From: an uncultured Polaribacter sp.
Lineage (GTDB): Bacteria; Bacteroidota; Bacteroidia; Flavobacteriales; Flavobacteriaceae
Length of the DNA stretch: 64,000 nt
Direction: 5' to 3'
Assembly (NCBI RefSeq): GCF_947497695.1
Contig: NZ_CANMHM010000007.1
Coordinates: forward strand, 62,001 to 126,000
The notes under the pieces are model-generated. The model saw only the letters and a list, made by a program, of their open reading frames with translations, had not been told where the DNA came from and made no database searches. Below are positions 35,143-44,500 of this stretch, in pieces. A program made the translations under genes and the position numbers. The first letter of the stretch is position 1, and the number at the start of each line of letters is the position of its first letter.

Positions 35143-36330
35143 ATGAAAACACTAAAAGATTTTAATTTTAAGAATAAAAAAGCATTAATTCGTGTAGATT
35201 TTAATGTGCCTTTAAATGATCAATTTGAAGTAACAGATGCTACCAGAATTCAAGCTGCAAAATCTACAATTATAGATATTTTAGAACAAGAAGGAAGCTG
35301 TGTTTTGATGTCACATTTAGGGCGTCCAAAAGGATTTCAAGATGAGTTTTCTTTAGGGCATATTGTAGAAACAGCAACCAAAATTTTAGGTGTTAAAGTT
35401 AAGTTTGTAGCAGATTGTATTGGCGATAAAGTTGAAGAAGCAGTTGCGAATTTAGAATCTGGAGAAATTTTATTATTAGAAAACCTACGTTACTATTCTG
35501 AAGAAACAAAAGGCGATGTTGCTTTTGCAGAAAAACTATCTAAATTAGGAGATGTTTATGTAAACGATGCTTTTGGTACTGCACACAGAGCACATGCTTC
35601 AACAACAATTATTGCTCAGTTTTTCTCAGAAAACAAATGTTTTGGAAACTTATTAGCAAGAGAAATAGAAAGTATAGATAAAGTATTAAACAATTCAGAG
35701 AAACCAGTTTTAGCAATTTTAGGTGGAGCAAAAGTATCGTCTAAAATTACAGTAATTGAAAATATTTTAGACAAAGTAGATCACTTAATTATTGGTGGTG
35801 GAATGAGTTTTACGTTTATAAAAGCACAAGGAGGAAAAATTGGAAATTCTATTTGTGAAGATGATAAAATGGAATTGGCTTTAGATATTTTAAAGCAAGC
35901 AAAAGCAAAAGGTGTAGAAGTTCATATTCCTGTTGATGTTATTGCTGCTGATGATTTTTCTAATGATGCAAATACACAAACTTTAGACATCAATGCAATT
36001 CCTGATGGTTGGGAAGGTGTAGATGCAGGACCAAAATCTCAAGCAAATTTTGATGCAATTGTAAACCAATGTAAAACGATTTTATGGAACGGACCTTTAG
36101 GTGTTTTTGAAATGGAATCTTTTGCAAACGGAACAATTGCATTAGGACACTCTATTGATAAAGCTACTAAAAACGGAGCGTTTTCTTTAGTTGGTGGAGG
36201 AGACTCTGTTGCAGCTGTAAAACAATTTGGTTTTGCAGATAAAGTAAGTTATGTTTCTACTGGTGGAGGTGCTATGTTAGAAATGTTAGAAGGAAAAACG
36301 TTACCAGGTATTGAAGCTATTTTAAAATAA
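35143..36330 (+). CDS. pgk: Phosphoglycerate kinase
   Basis: Glycolytic/gluconeogenic enzyme transferring phosphate from 1,3-bisphosphoglycerate to ADP. The 395-residue length is standard. Motifs: IRVDFNVPLND, LMSHLGRPKG (substrate arginines), YVNDAFGTAHRAHAS, ILGGAKVSSKI and the ADP-binding LVGGGDSVAAVKQFG with the final STGGGAMLEMLEG. It stands alone between its own promoter and a strong terminator. Confidence 0.98.
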   Translation: MKTLKDFNFKNKKALIRVDFNVPLNDQFEVTDATRIQAAKSTIIDILEQEGSCVLMSHLGRPKGFQDEFSLGHIVETATKILGVKVKFVADCIGDKVEEAVANLESGEILLLENLRYYSEETKGDVAFAEKLSKLGDVYVNDAFGTAHRAHASTTIIAQFFSENKCFGNLLAREIESIDKVLNNSEKPVLAILGGAKVSSKITVIENILDKVDHLIIGGGMSFTFIKAQGGKIGNSICEDDKMELALDILKQAKAKGVEVHIPVDVIAADDFSNDANTQTLDINAIPDGWEGVDAGPKSQANFDAIVNQCKTILWNGPLGVFEMESFANGTIALGHSIDKATKNGAFSLVGGGDSVAAVKQFGFADKVSYVSTGGGAMLEMLEGKTLPGIEAILK

Positions 36331-36418
36331 AAGTTTATTTGTTAACTGTGTATTAGTTCAATAAAAATCTTAATTAATAAAAGGAATGTTTAACTGAGCT
36401 TGATCAAGTTTATTTAAT

Positions 36419-36451
36419 AAAGCGTGTGATTTAATAATCACACGCTTTTTT
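36419..36451 (+). terminator. Intrinsic terminator after pgk
   Basis: Perfect 11-bp stem AGCGTGTGATT/AATCACACGCT with a TAAT loop, followed by a T-run. About 90 bases after the pgk stop. Confidence 0.92.
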
Positions 36452-36623
36452 ATTGATAATAGCCAATTAAACACTTTAACAATTACACGTTTGTACATTT
36501 TAAAAGTGAAACTTATATTAAAACTCGATTCTTATTATTATAATCGATTTTAAGTATTTAATTTAGCAGTAAGTTTTTTAACAGTTACACGATTAAACAA
36601 ATACACAATTACACATTATAAAA

Positions 36624-37664
36624 ATGAAATACACAAACTTACCAAACACAAATATAAAAGTCAGTAAAATTTGTTTAGGAACGATGACTTGGGGAAACCA
36701 AAACACACAAGAAGAAGCTTTTGAACAAATGGATTATTCCTTAGATCAAGGAGTTAATTTTATTGATGCTGCAGAATTGTATCCTGTTCCTGCAACTCCA
36801 GAAACTTATGGAGATACAGAACGTATTATTGGAAATTGGTTCAAAAAAACAGGGAATAGAGATAAAATAGTATTAGCATCTAAAATTGCTGGGGGAGGAG
36901 ACTACACAGCTCATATTAGAAAAGGAGGGCTAACCAAAGAAAATATTTTAGACGCTATTGATAAAAGTTTACAACGTTTACAAACAGATTATTTAGATTT
37001 ATATCAATTACATTGGCCAAATAGAGGTACAAATGTTTTTGGCACAAGAGATTTTAATACAGATAACGCTAAAATTGAAGCCGAAGATTTTACAGGAATT
37101 ATAGAAACTTTAAATGATTTAATAAAAGCCGGTAAAATTAAACATTATGGTTTGTCTAATGAAACACCTTGGGGAATGATGAAATACTCAGAAACTTCTC
37201 GTAATTTAAACTTACCAAAACCTGTCACTATTCAAAATGCATATTCACTTATTTTAAGAAAGTTTGAAACAGCTTCTTCAGAAGTATGTTTAAGAGAAGA
37301 TATCGGTTTGTTAGCTTATTCTCCTTTGGCTCAAGGAGTTTTATCTGGTAAATATTTAGATGGTGGAAGTCCAGAAGGTTCAAGAGGTAATTTATTTCCA
37401 AGATTTATTGCACGTTATATGGGAGAAGGTCCATCAAACGCAGTAAAAAAATACCAAGAAATTGCATCAAAAAATAATATAACTTTGTCTGAATTGTCTT
37501 TGGCATTTATCAATCAATTACCATTTGTAACCAGTAATATTATTGGAGCCACAAAAATGAGTCAGTTAAAAGAAAATATTGGTAGTATAAACATTGATTT
37601 ATCCGATGAAATTATTGCAGATATCAATGCAGTACACAATTTAATTCCTAATCCTGCTCCTTAA
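36624..37664 (+). CDS. Aldo/keto reductase (Tas-like)
   Basis: A 346-residue NADPH-dependent TIM-barrel reductase. Asp in INFIDAAELYP, Tyr in AELYPVP, Lys in VLASKIAG and His in YQLHWPNRG form the AKR tetrad; the C-terminal EGLLAYSPLAQGVLSGKYL and SNIIGATKMSQLKENI bind the cofactor. The EDFTGIIETLNDLIKAGKI and RGTNVFG insertions resemble E. coli Tas. Substrate unknown. It is monocistronic, ended by a bidirectional terminator. Confidence 0.9.
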   Translation: MKYTNLPNTNIKVSKICLGTMTWGNQNTQEEAFEQMDYSLDQGVNFIDAAELYPVPATPETYGDTERIIGNWFKKTGNRDKIVLASKIAGGGDYTAHIRKGGLTKENILDAIDKSLQRLQTDYLDLYQLHWPNRGTNVFGTRDFNTDNAKIEAEDFTGIIETLNDLIKAGKIKHYGLSNETPWGMMKYSETSRNLNLPKPVTIQNAYSLILRKFETASSEVCLREDIGLLAYSPLAQGVLSGKYLDGGSPEGSRGNLFPRFIARYMGEGPSNAVKKYQEIASKNNITLSELSLAFINQLPFVTSNIIGATKMSQLKENIGSINIDLSDEIIADINAVHNLIPNPAP

Positions 37665-37700
37665 AAAGTAGGTAGTATTTTAGTATTCAGTTGGCAGTAA

Positions 37701-37738
37701 ATAAAAAACCCGAAGTAAATTTTACTTCGGGTTTTTTT
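37701..37738. terminator. Bidirectional terminator
   Basis: AAAAACCCGAAGTA pairs with TACTTCGGGTTTTT. A-run on the left and T-run on the right allow termination from both sides: the aldo/keto reductase gene (+) and the small-protein/glnS side (-). Confidence 0.9.
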
Positions 37739-37744
37739 ATCTTT

Positions 37745-37769
37745 TGTCATTCCTGCGAAGGCAGGAATC
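37745..37769. repeat. TGTCATTCCTG palindromic repeat
   Basis: ATTCCTGC-GAAG-GCAGGAAT is a perfect hairpin unit, also found at both ends of the 56046-56182 element. It is one of the common small repeats of flavobacterial genomes as far as I recall. Confidence 0.6.
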
Positions 37770-37831
37770 TATGTTTATGTAGATTTGATTCCTTATTCAA
37801 AAAAATCTTGAATCAATTTTTAACTAGCTCT

Positions 37832-38059
37832 TTATTTACGCAATTCTTTCTCAGTCATTTCAGAATTATAAATCTTTCCATCTTTATCAAAAGACCAAAC
37901 ATTAGAAACTTCACGAAGTTGAGGTATTTCATTTTCTTCAGAAGTTACTTTTTGTTTTACAATTCTGCGAAACTTTCTATTCGAAGCCTGTTTGTCTTCC
38001 TTTTCAGATTTGGCGGTAGTTATTCCGTGGATTTTAGTTTTCTTTTTCGAACGACTCAT
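37832..38059 (-). CDS. Small basic conserved protein
   Basis: A 75-residue, highly charged, soluble protein with a Lys/Arg-rich N terminus (SRSKKKTKIHGITTAK, NRKFRRIVKQKV) and a WSFDKDGKIYNSEM end. It has no cysteine motif, signal peptide or membrane helix. I recognise it only as a type of small hypothetical protein common in Flavobacteriaceae; nucleic-acid binding is possible from its charge but is a guess. It lies 6 bases downstream of the lipoprotein gene, so the two probably form an operon. Confidence 0.7.
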   Translation of the reverse strand: MSRSKKKTKIHGITTAKSEKEDKQASNRKFRRIVKQKVTSEENEIPQLREVSNVWSFDKDGKIYNSEMTEKELRK

Positions 38060-38065
38060 AATATC

Positions 38066-38377
38066 CTATTCTTTAACCAACTCAATTGAACTTGCAACAA
38101 ACCTTCCTTCTACTAAAACACCAGTAACTTCTGCTTTTCTAATAACGTTACAAAAGCCAATATATTCATCATGAGCATCACCAAAATCATTGATTTCAAA
38201 ACCATCAACAAAATAGGCTTTATCATCAATTTTAGCAGCTAAACTGCATCCGTTTTCAGAGTCTAAATCGAATTTACATTGTCCACAAGAAACATCTGCA
38301 ATTTGTTTAATTTCTTTTTTGTTTCCACAAGAAGCTAAAATTAATAAACTTAAAACAATTATTTTTTTCATAATCAT
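38066..38377 (-). CDS. Small Cys-rich lipoprotein (DUF6370-like)
   Basis: A 103-residue lipoprotein: signal LSLLILASCGN with lipid Cys near residue 18, then VSCGQCKFDL with a CxxC pair, a further Cys in NGCSLAA and one in GFCNVIRKAEV. From memory this is the DUF6370 type; function unknown. The CxxC and surrounding acidic residues suggest metal or redox chemistry at the envelope, which is inference. Start ATG 38377 or 38371 (MKKII). Confidence 0.75.
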   Translation of the reverse strand: MIMKKIIVLSLLILASCGNKKEIKQIADVSCGQCKFDLDSENGCSLAAKIDDKAYFVDGFEINDFGDAHDEYIGFCNVIRKAEVTGVLVEGRFVASSIELVKE

Positions 38378-38441
38378 AAATTTTAAAAATTACATTGTAT
38401 TAAAAACACAAAAGTGAGCACTGAAAACTGCAACTGGAAAC

Positions 38442-40127
38442 TTATTTTCCTCCCCAACTATCTCTCAATCCAACAATTTTATTAAAAACTAAATTTTCTT
38501 TAGTGGAATCATCATCCACATTAAAATACCCCATTCTTTGAAACTGAAAACGTTCGCCAATTGTTGCAGATTGTAAACTTGGTTCTAAATATGCTTCTAT
38601 AATTTCTAAAGAATTTGGGTTGATAAACTCCATAAAATCTTTGTCTTTATGGCTATCTGGTGCTTCATCTAAAAACAATCTGTCATAAGCTCTCACTTCT
38701 GCTTTTACGGCATGTTTTACAGAAACCCAGTGCAAAGTACCTTTTACCTTACGTTTACTTTCTTCAGTGTCCATTCCAGATTTTGTTAATGGATCATAAG
38801 TACATTGTATTTCAATTACATTTCCATCGGCATCTTTAGTACAACTATTGGCAGTAATAAAATACGCATTTTTTAAACGTACCTCTTTTCCTAATTTTAA
38901 ACGGAAAAACTTCTTATTTGCTTCCTCTCTAAAATCTTCACGTTCTATATAAATTTCTCTCGAAAAAGGCACTTCTCTACTTCCAAAGCCTTCTTCATAA
39001 TCATTATAATTTGCCTCTAACATTTCTTCCTGTCCTTCAGGGTAATTGGTAATTACTACTTTAACAGGGTCTAAAACGCCCATCACTCTTTTGGCAGTTT
39101 TGTTTAAATCTTCACGAATTTTAAATTCTAAAAGTGCTACATCAATTACGTTTTCACGTTTAGAAACTCCAACAGTTTCAATAAAACTTTTTATGGAGTT
39201 TGGAGTATAACCACGTCTTCTTAAACCAGAAATTGTTGGCATTCTTGGGTCGTCCCAGCCAGAAACAATTCCGTTTTCAACCAAAGTTAGTAACTTACGT
39301 TTACTCATAATGGTATAACTCAAATTCAAACGAGAAAACTCACGTTGCTTTGGCGGATTTGGGTATTTAGCTTTGCTAAAATCATACACATTATCTCTAA
39401 ACCAATTGTACAATTCTCTATGAGGTTTAAACTCTAAAGAACACAAAGAATGTGATATTTGTTCAATATAATCACTCTCTCCATGTGTCCAATCATACAT
39501 TGGGTAAATACACCAATCACTACCAGTTCTGTGATGCTCTTTGTACATAATTCGATACATTAAAGGATCACGCATTAACATATTTGGACTTTCCATATCA
39601 ATCTTTGCACGCAAAGTATGCTCACCTTCTTTAAATTTTCCTTCTTTCATTCCTTGAAATAATTCCAAGTTTTCTTCCACTGATCTATTTCTAAAAGGAC
39701 TATTGGTTCCTACTTGAGTTGGTGTTCCTTTTTGAGCACGCATTTCTTCTGAAGATTGAGAATCTACATAAGCTTTTCCATCCTTTATCAACAAAACTGC
39801 CCAATCGAACAATTGCTGAAAATAATCAGATGAATAACATTCATTTGCCCAAGAATATCCTAACCAAGCAATGTCTTTTTTAATAGCATCAACATATTCT
39901 TGCTCTTCTTTTGCAGGGTTTGTATCATCAAAACGCAAGTTTACAGGTGCATTGTATTTTAAACCCAAACCAAAACTAATACCAATTGCTTTGGTATGTC
40001 CAATATGTAAATATCCATTTGGCTCTGGTGGAAATCGAAAACGTAAATTTTCTTTTGGCATTCCGTTTGCCAAATCCTCTTCTATAATATGCTCTAAAAA
40101 ATTGAGCGAATTCTTCTCTTCAGACAT
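38442..40127 (-). CDS. glnS: Glutaminyl-tRNA synthetase
   Basis: Class I aminoacyl-tRNA synthetase charging tRNA-Gln directly. The HIGH motif is in PPEPNGYLHIGHTKA and the KMSKS equivalent in YTIMSKRKLL; the anticodon-binding beta-barrels fill the C-terminal third. Length 561 aa is typical. ATG 40127 is the natural start. Upstream are a perfect 14-bp tandem duplication and a -7 box. Having GlnRS suggests a direct rather than transamidation route for Gln-tRNA. Confidence 0.96.
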   Translation of the reverse strand: MSEEKNSLNFLEHIIEEDLANGMPKENLRFRFPPEPNGYLHIGHTKAIGISFGLGLKYNAPVNLRFDDTNPAKEEQEYVDAIKKDIAWLGYSWANECYSSDYFQQLFDWAVLLIKDGKAYVDSQSSEEMRAQKGTPTQVGTNSPFRNRSVEENLELFQGMKEGKFKEGEHTLRAKIDMESPNMLMRDPLMYRIMYKEHHRTGSDWCIYPMYDWTHGESDYIEQISHSLCSLEFKPHRELYNWFRDNVYDFSKAKYPNPPKQREFSRLNLSYTIMSKRKLLTLVENGIVSGWDDPRMPTISGLRRRGYTPNSIKSFIETVGVSKRENVIDVALLEFKIREDLNKTAKRVMGVLDPVKVVITNYPEGQEEMLEANYNDYEEGFGSREVPFSREIYIEREDFREEANKKFFRLKLGKEVRLKNAYFITANSCTKDADGNVIEIQCTYDPLTKSGMDTEESKRKVKGTLHWVSVKHAVKAEVRAYDRLFLDEAPDSHKDKDFMEFINPNSLEIIEAYLEPSLQSATIGERFQFQRMGYFNVDDDSTKENLVFNKIVGLRDSWGGK

Positions 40128-40134
40128 CAAATTA

Positions 40135-40162
40135 GTTTTTAGTTGTTGGTTTTTAGTTGTTG
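40135..40162. repeat. 14-bp tandem duplication in the glnS leader
   Basis: GTTTTTAGTTGTTG occurs twice without a gap, 8 bases upstream of the glnS ATG (minus strand unit CAACAACTAAAAAC). It lies in the predicted 5' leader, where Bacteroidota ribosomes favour A-rich sequence. Confidence 0.6.
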
Positions 40163-40193
40163 GTAATCACTTTTACATTACTAAAAACGAATG

Positions 40194-40201
40194 CAAAATT
40201 A
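40194..40201 (-). promoter_or_regulatory. -7 box TAATTTTG of glnS
   Basis: Minus-strand TAATTTTG matches TAnnTTTG 67 bases upstream of the glnS ATG; the implied leader contains the tandem duplication. Confidence 0.5.
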
Positions 40202-40230
40202 CATAAAATAACTTGTATAATTTCATTTTG

Positions 40231-40378
40231 GGGGTTCCCTTTCAGGTCAGGATTTTCACTATATCTTTTTATTTCTAAAAAAGAAATAAAAAAGGATGCC
40301 GTTTCAAATGCATAGCATTCAAGATTTCAAAAGAAATATTAAAGTATGAGTACTCCTTAACGCAAGCATATTTGCAAG
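40231..40378 (+). repeat. Dispersed intergenic repeat, copy B (interrupted)
   Basis: Shares TTTCACTATATCTTTTT, AAAAAAGGATGCCGTTTCAA and TTAACGCAAG with the other copies. About 50 bases of unrelated sequence sit between TTTCAA and CCTTAACGCAAG. It fills the divergent gap between glnS and the DUF2452 gene. Confidence 0.7.
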
Positions 40379-40421
40379 TTAAAGTTTTCAGAAAAGCGAA
40401 TTTCGTATTTATTTTTTGTCG

Positions 40422-40429
40422 TAATTTTG
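40422..40429 (+). promoter_or_regulatory. -7 box TAATTTTG abutting the DUF2452 gene
   Basis: Ends 5 bases before the ATG at 40434, predicting a leaderless mRNA for the DUF2452-folB pair. Confidence 0.5.
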
Positions 40430-40433
40430 CAAT

Positions 40434-40865
40434 ATGACAAAAGACGCAGAAAAAAAACCAGATTTAGTTGTTTTTAATGAAGAAACTAAAAAGTACGATG
40501 CTGCTTTAAAACCTTATGGAACATCAGCAAGTTCGCCAGTAATTAAGCCAACAAATACAGCAACTTGGACAGCAGATGGAGTAAGACGAACAAATAAAAT
40601 ATTAAAAGGTAAGTTTGATGAGGTTAAAAAAGAGTATGAATTGTTGATGGAGAAATTTCAATACAATGATATGCTCTATAGTGCAAAATTTGGCTTTGAA
40701 CCTATATTTGGAGAAACGTATCATTTGTATAAAAATAAAAAAGAAGAACTTTTTTTGTCAATCATAGAACCAACTCAGTGGGATTTAGAGTACAAAGGCT
40801 CTTTTAGATTAAACACAGATAAAATGTGGGAAAAAGTAGATTTTTTATCTAATAACGAAGAATAA
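40434..40865 (+). CDS. DUF2452-domain protein
   Basis: A soluble 143-residue protein matching DUF2452 as I remember it (family that includes human C1orf50): PYGTSASSPVIKPTN near residues 27-41, a helical middle (LKGKFDEVKKEYELLMEKF) and the aromatic C-terminal block FEPIFGETYHLYKNKKEELFLSII with EPTQWDLEYKGSFRL. Function unknown. Its TAA overlaps the folB ATG by one base, so expression is coupled to folate synthesis, though a shared function is not implied. Confidence 0.85.
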   Translation: MTKDAEKKPDLVVFNEETKKYDAALKPYGTSASSPVIKPTNTATWTADGVRRTNKILKGKFDEVKKEYELLMEKFQYNDMLYSAKFGFEPIFGETYHLYKNKKEELFLSIIEPTQWDLEYKGSFRLNTDKMWEKVDFLSNNEE

Positions 40866-41221
40866 TGGGCATTATAAAAGTTAGTAACATCAAATTATAT
40901 GCTTATCATGGTTGTTTAGAGGAAGAAGCAAAAATTGGAAGCGAATACAGAGTAGATATTAAAGTAAAAGCCGATTTAAAAAAATCAGCAAAAACAGATA
41001 AATTAGTAGATACTGTAGATTATGTGCATTTAAATCATATTGTAAAAGAAGAAATGGCAATACGTTCTGAGCTTTTAGAAGAAGTTGCACAACGTATTTT
41101 AGATCGAGCTTTCAAAGAAATTAGAATGATTAAAAAAGCAAAAGTAGCTGTAGCAAAAATAAATCCACCAATTGGTGGAAATGTAGAAGAAGTTGTCATA
41201 ATTCTTACAAAAAAGCGATAA
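40865..41221 (+). CDS. folB: Dihydroneopterin aldolase
   Basis: Folate pathway enzyme converting dihydroneopterin to 6-hydroxymethyl-dihydropterin. The 118-residue length and motifs YAYHGCLEEEAKIGSEYRVD, TVDYVHLNHIVKEEM and LLEEVAQRI are typical; the final KINPPIGGNVEEVVI contains the conserved Pro-Pro. Coupled to the DUF2452 gene by TAATG. Confidence 0.94.
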   Translation: MGIIKVSNIKLYAYHGCLEEEAKIGSEYRVDIKVKADLKKSAKTDKLVDTVDYVHLNHIVKEEMAIRSELLEEVAQRILDRAFKEIRMIKKAKVAVAKINPPIGGNVEEVVIILTKKR

Positions 41222-41319
41222 TTTAAAAAAAGGCTTGCAATCCTTATAAATTTACTTAAATTTGCAATCCTTAAAATCATAATAAAATTTATTTTGAATT
41301 GGTTTTAAAAAAATTAAAA

Positions 41320-41390
41320 GGTGTCTTGGCCGAGTGGCTAGGCAATGGTTTGCAAAACCATGTACAGCGGTTCGAATCCGCTAGACACCT
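41320..41390 (+). tRNA. tRNA-Cys (GCA)
   Basis: Cloverleaf folds completely: acceptor GGTGTCT/AGACACC, anticodon stem ATGGT/ACCAT around loop TTGCAAA with anticodon GCA (41352-41354), T-loop TTCGAAT. Base 73 is T, as expected for tRNA-Cys. CCA is not encoded. Confidence 0.97.
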
Positions 41391-41393
41391 CAA

Positions 41394-41430
41394 AAAAACC
41401 TCAGTTTCTTTATTGAAATTGAGGTTTTTT
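41394..41430 (+). terminator. Terminator after tRNA-Cys
   Basis: AACCTCAGTTTC pairs with GAAATTGAGGTT (one G-U), then a T-run, immediately after the tRNA. Confidence 0.88.
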
Positions 41431-41495
41431 ATTTTATAGAATTATTTTTTGTAAAACCATTTTTTATTTAACTAAATTATTGAGACTTAAATTGT

Positions 41496-41503
41496 TATTT
41501 TTG
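41496..41503 (+). promoter_or_regulatory. -7 box TATTTTTG of the alpha-2-macroglobulin gene
   Basis: Exact TAnnTTTG match ending 27 bases before the ATG at 41530. Confidence 0.5.
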
Positions 41504-41529
41504 AGTTGTGCTAACCAAATACCACAACT

Positions 41530-44500
41530 ATGAAAACGAAACAATTACTATCAATACTTGTTATTTTTTTAATGCTTTTTTCTTGTAAAAAAGGAGCAGT
41601 AGAAACAGATAATATCTATAAATTTAAAGAATATATAAGTTATACAACCTCTGGTGTTGTTTCTGTTGCAGAAAAAATAACTGTAAACCTTGCAAAAGAA
41701 GTCGTTTCTTGGGATGTAAACCAAGAAATTTCTTCTAATATTTTATCCATAAAACCTTATGTAAATGGAAAAATTAAAGCAATAAATAAACATGCTTTTA
41801 TTTTTATTCCTGATGAAAATTTAGATTCAAACACAGAATATACTGTTACCGTAAAATTAGATGAAGTCTACAAAGACATCTCTAAAGATTTTAAAAACTA
41901 CACCTTTCAGTTTAAAACAATTGCACCTAATTTTAAGATTGATATAAAAACCATACAATCCTATTCTAAAGAATATCAATATTTAGAAGGAGTTTTAGAA
42001 TCTGCTGATGTAATATCATTAGAAAATGCCAAAAAGATCATACAAGCCTCTCAAAAAGGAATCAAAAAGAATATTGTTTGGCAAGAGTTTATTAATAAAG
42101 GAACTTTTTTTGAATTTAAAATAGATAGTGTTCAACGTTTTAATGAAGACAGTAAATTAAAATTTAGTTGGAATGGTACAGCCATTAATTCTAAGCGAAA
42201 AGGAGAAAATGAAATTATCATTTCTGGTAAAAATAACTTTAAAGTACTTGCTATAAAAGTTGTCAATAAAAACGAGCAATACATCTCTATTAATTTTTCT
42301 GATGCTCTAAAAAAGCAGCAAAATTTTGATGGTTTGGTTGCTTTAAAAAATGTAAAAACACCTCGTTTTGTTGTTAATGGAAACGAATTAAAAGTCTTTT
42401 CTGGTTCGAGGTTTCAAGGAGATGTGTTAGTTTCTGTTTATCAAGGAGTAAAAAGTTCTGATGGAATTCGTTTAAAAAAAGCTTTTAAGGAAACTATTAT
42501 TTTCGAACAGAAAAAACCACAAATTAGAGCCATAAGTAATGGAACAATTTTACCAAATTCTAAAGAGTTAAAATTCAATTTTGAAGCTATTAATGTTAAA
42601 GAAGTTGATGTTAGAATTATTAAGATTTTTGAAGATAATGTCTTGCAATTTCTACAAGATAATGACTTAAATAGTAATAACGAAAGTGCTATAAAAAGAG
42701 TTGGTAGAAGAGTAGCCAAAGAAACGATTACGTTAATTAAAGCCGATGAAAATCATAGTCAAAAATGGAAGGCTTACAGTATAGATATTTCTAAAATGGT
42801 GTCTGTAGATCCAGAATCGATTTATAGAATTGAATTAAGTTTTAATAAAAACCAAACACTTTATAATTGTAATCAGGTTACTTCATCAACAGAAAATAAT
42901 ACTGCTTATGAAGATGATTATTACCAAGAAGAAAACGAATCTTTAAGTGAGGTTGAAGATGAGGATGAAAGAGAGGAATTGTATTGGGACAATAAGTTAT
43001 ATAATTACAAAAATTACAGCTACAATTGGCAAGAAAGAAAAAACCCATGTAATGATGCATATTATGCTGAAGATAAAATAATTGCTCAAAATTTAGTTGC
43101 TTCTAATTTGGGTATTATTGTTAAAAAGGGAGCTAATAATGACTATTTCTTTGCAGTTACCAATCTTTTAGACACTCAGCCAGAAGCTGGTGCAACCATA
43201 AAGTTATTTAATTTTCAGCAACAAGAAATACTAACAACCAAAACAGATTCAGAGGGGTTTGCTAATATTGAATCTCCAAAAAACGCAGCATTTGCAACTG
43301 TTTCTAAAGGTGTAAATAAAGGGTATGTAAAGTTGTTAGATGGTAATTCTTTGTCTTTAAGTAAGTTTGATGTTTCTGGCACTAAAACTCAAAAAGGTTT
43401 AAAAGGCTTTATCTATGGAGAACGTGGAGTTTGGCGACCTGGAGATGCAATGCATATTACTTTTATATTAAATGATGCAGATAATCAATTACCAAAAAAT
43501 CATCCTGTAAAATTAGAAGTTACAGATTCAAGTGGCAAGTTGGTGTATAAACAAGTAACATCAGATAATTTGAATAATTTTTACACGTTCACAGTAACAA
43601 CTTCACCAGAAGCAAAAACGGGTAATTATTCTGCTAAAATTTCTGTGGGTGGAGCAAAGTTTTATAAAACGTTAAAGGTTGAAACTGTAAAACCAAATCG
43701 TTTAAAAATTAAAGTAGATTTTGATGATGAAATTCTTACAAATAACATTCCAATTAACGGAACTTTAGATGTAAAATGGTTGCATGGAACCCCTGCAAAA
43801 AACTTAAAAGCAGAAATTAAAGCAAAAGTTTCGGTTGCAAATTCTGGTTTTAAAAATTATAAAGATTATATTTTTGCAGATCCTTCTAGAGATTATGCAT
43901 CAGAAGAAATCACTGTTTTTGATGGAAAATTAGATGAAAACGGATTGGCAAAAGTCAACAATAAACTAACCGTTGGTAAAAATGCTCCAGGCATGTTAAA
44001 TGTTCAGTTTTTGGTAAGAGCATTTGAAAACGGAGGCGATTTTTCTATTGATGCATTTACCAAAAAATATGCACCTTTTAATTCTTTTGTCGGTCTAAAA
44101 TCGCCAAAAGGAAATAGATATGGATCCTTTTTTACAGATGAAAATCAAAATTTTTCTATAGTCTCTGTTGATGAAAAAGGAAACCCAGTTGCCAATAGAA
44201 AGTTAGATGTAGAGGTATATCAAATTAAATGGCGTTGGTGGTGGAGTTCTTCATCAGACAACTTATCTAGATATACTTCTAGCATTTACAATGCACGTTA
44301 TAAAAATATTAGAGTTACTACAGATACTAAAGGAATTGGTAGTTTTAAATTAAAGATTCCAGAAAAAGATAGAGGACGTTTTTTAATTAGAGTGGTCGAT
44401 AAAAAAAGTGGCCATGCAACAGGTAGAACTACTTATTTTTATAAAAATTGGTGGCAAAATTCGAGTTCTGGAGACAAAGAAGCTGCAAAAATGTTGGTTT

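Noticed and set aside
37691..38089. 132-residue plus-strand ORF
   Set aside because: Crosses a terminator and a repeat and is antisense to the more convincing small basic protein at 37832-38059.
39871..40206. 111-residue plus-strand ORF
   Set aside because: Antisense to glnS, whose motifs are clear; runs into the glnS leader.
42441..42719. 92-residue minus-strand ORF
   Set aside because: Antisense to the alpha-2-macroglobulin gene without own signals.
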